A DNA stretch of 64,000 nt, from NCBI RefSeq assembly GCF_037975245.1, contig NC_092563.1, forward strand, positions 18,928,094 to 18,992,093, in the 5' to 3' direction. The notes beneath the pieces were generated by a model, which had not been told where the DNA came from, searched no databases, and saw nothing but the letters and a program-made list of their open reading frames with translations. This document shows positions 63,664 through 64,000 of the stretch, piece after piece. A program made the position numbers and the translations under genes. This DNA is from Apostichopus japonicus. Its lineage: Eukaryota > Echinodermata > Holothuroidea > Aspidochirotida > Stichopodidae. Each line of letters opens with the position of its first letter. The stretch's first letter is position 1.

Positions 63664-63919
63664 GAGTTCTTTGGAAACATCACAGACGATGACATTCTGA
63701 GCGATAAACTACACGAAGAGAATATTGTATTTTTTCTCTATCTATTGGGATTGGATACTAACGGTCATGCCCACAAGCCATTCTCCTCGGAATACCGGGA
63801 CAATATCAGGCTCGTCGACGCTGGAGTTGAGAAGATGGTGGAACTCTTTGAAGAGTTTTATGATCATGACGGGAAGACGTCGTACCTGCTCACTGCAGAC
63901 CATGGCATGACAGATTGGG
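63664..63919 (+). CDS. PIGN: PIGN exon 5 (metal-site residues; gene continues beyond window)
   Basis: This 256-bp exon encodes EFFGNITDDDIL, then IVFFLYLLGLDTNGHAHKP, and ends YLLTADHGMTDWG. GLDTNGHAHKP and TADHGMTDWG carry the Asp and His residues that bind the two metal ions of this enzyme class. The acceptor is TCTTAAAAG and the donor TGGG|GTACGT. The remaining exons (end of the catalytic domain and the multi-span PigN C-terminus) lie to the right of the window. Confidence 0.95.
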
Positions 63920-64000
63920 GTACGTATGAAATAAGAGAGAAGAGTTTGATAAATCTTTCAGATTGTAAGGAGTCCCTTCACCCCAAATGAGAGTACAGTA

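Overview
The window is nuclear DNA from a marine invertebrate. Genes are split by GT-AG introns, the DNA is AT-rich, and it is full of TA microsatellites, poly-G runs, SINEs, LINE and Penelope-like (PLE) fragments and short hAT-like elements. A receptor guanylyl cyclase with a NIT (nitrate/nitrite-sensing) ectodomain suggests an echinoderm or related ambulacrarian. That placement is an inference; no species call is possible from sequence alone.

Region 1 (1-45 kb, minus strand) holds a NIT-domain receptor guanylyl cyclase locus. Four small exons at 628-6814 encode the dimerisation linker and most of the cyclase catalytic domain; the last few residues lie beyond the left edge. Upstream of them lie three large, intact, homologous exons (18850-20059, 26034-27243, 43699-44917). 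Each encodes a start codon, a cytoplasmic N-terminus, TM1, the NIT ectodomain and TM2, and each ends in the same splice phase. No second or third set of cyclase exons was found. The three sensor exons may therefore be alternative first exons feeding one shared catalytic module. The middle exon is a mosaic: its 5' half and promoter match the first exon, and its 3' half matches the third.

Region 2 (about 20-43 kb, between the sensor exons) is a pile-up of mobile DNA. It contains a Penelope-like element with RT and GIY-YIG, several PLE fragments, a 1.45-kb direct duplication, and hAT-like non-autonomous elements with exact 8- to 9-bp target duplications. One of these sits inside another that itself interrupts a PLE. 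There are also SINEs, CR1/L2-like LINE fragments, a long palindrome and inverted minisatellites.

Region 3 (48.9-63.9 kb) holds two GPI-anchor biosynthesis genes in divergent orientation. PIGM (GPI mannosyltransferase 1) is complete in five exons on the minus strand. PIGN (GPI ethanolamine phosphate transferase 1) is on the plus strand, with its first five exons present and the rest beyond the right edge. They are 3.8 kb apart with a possible THAP-like exon between them. The two enzymes act in the same ER-lumenal pathway.
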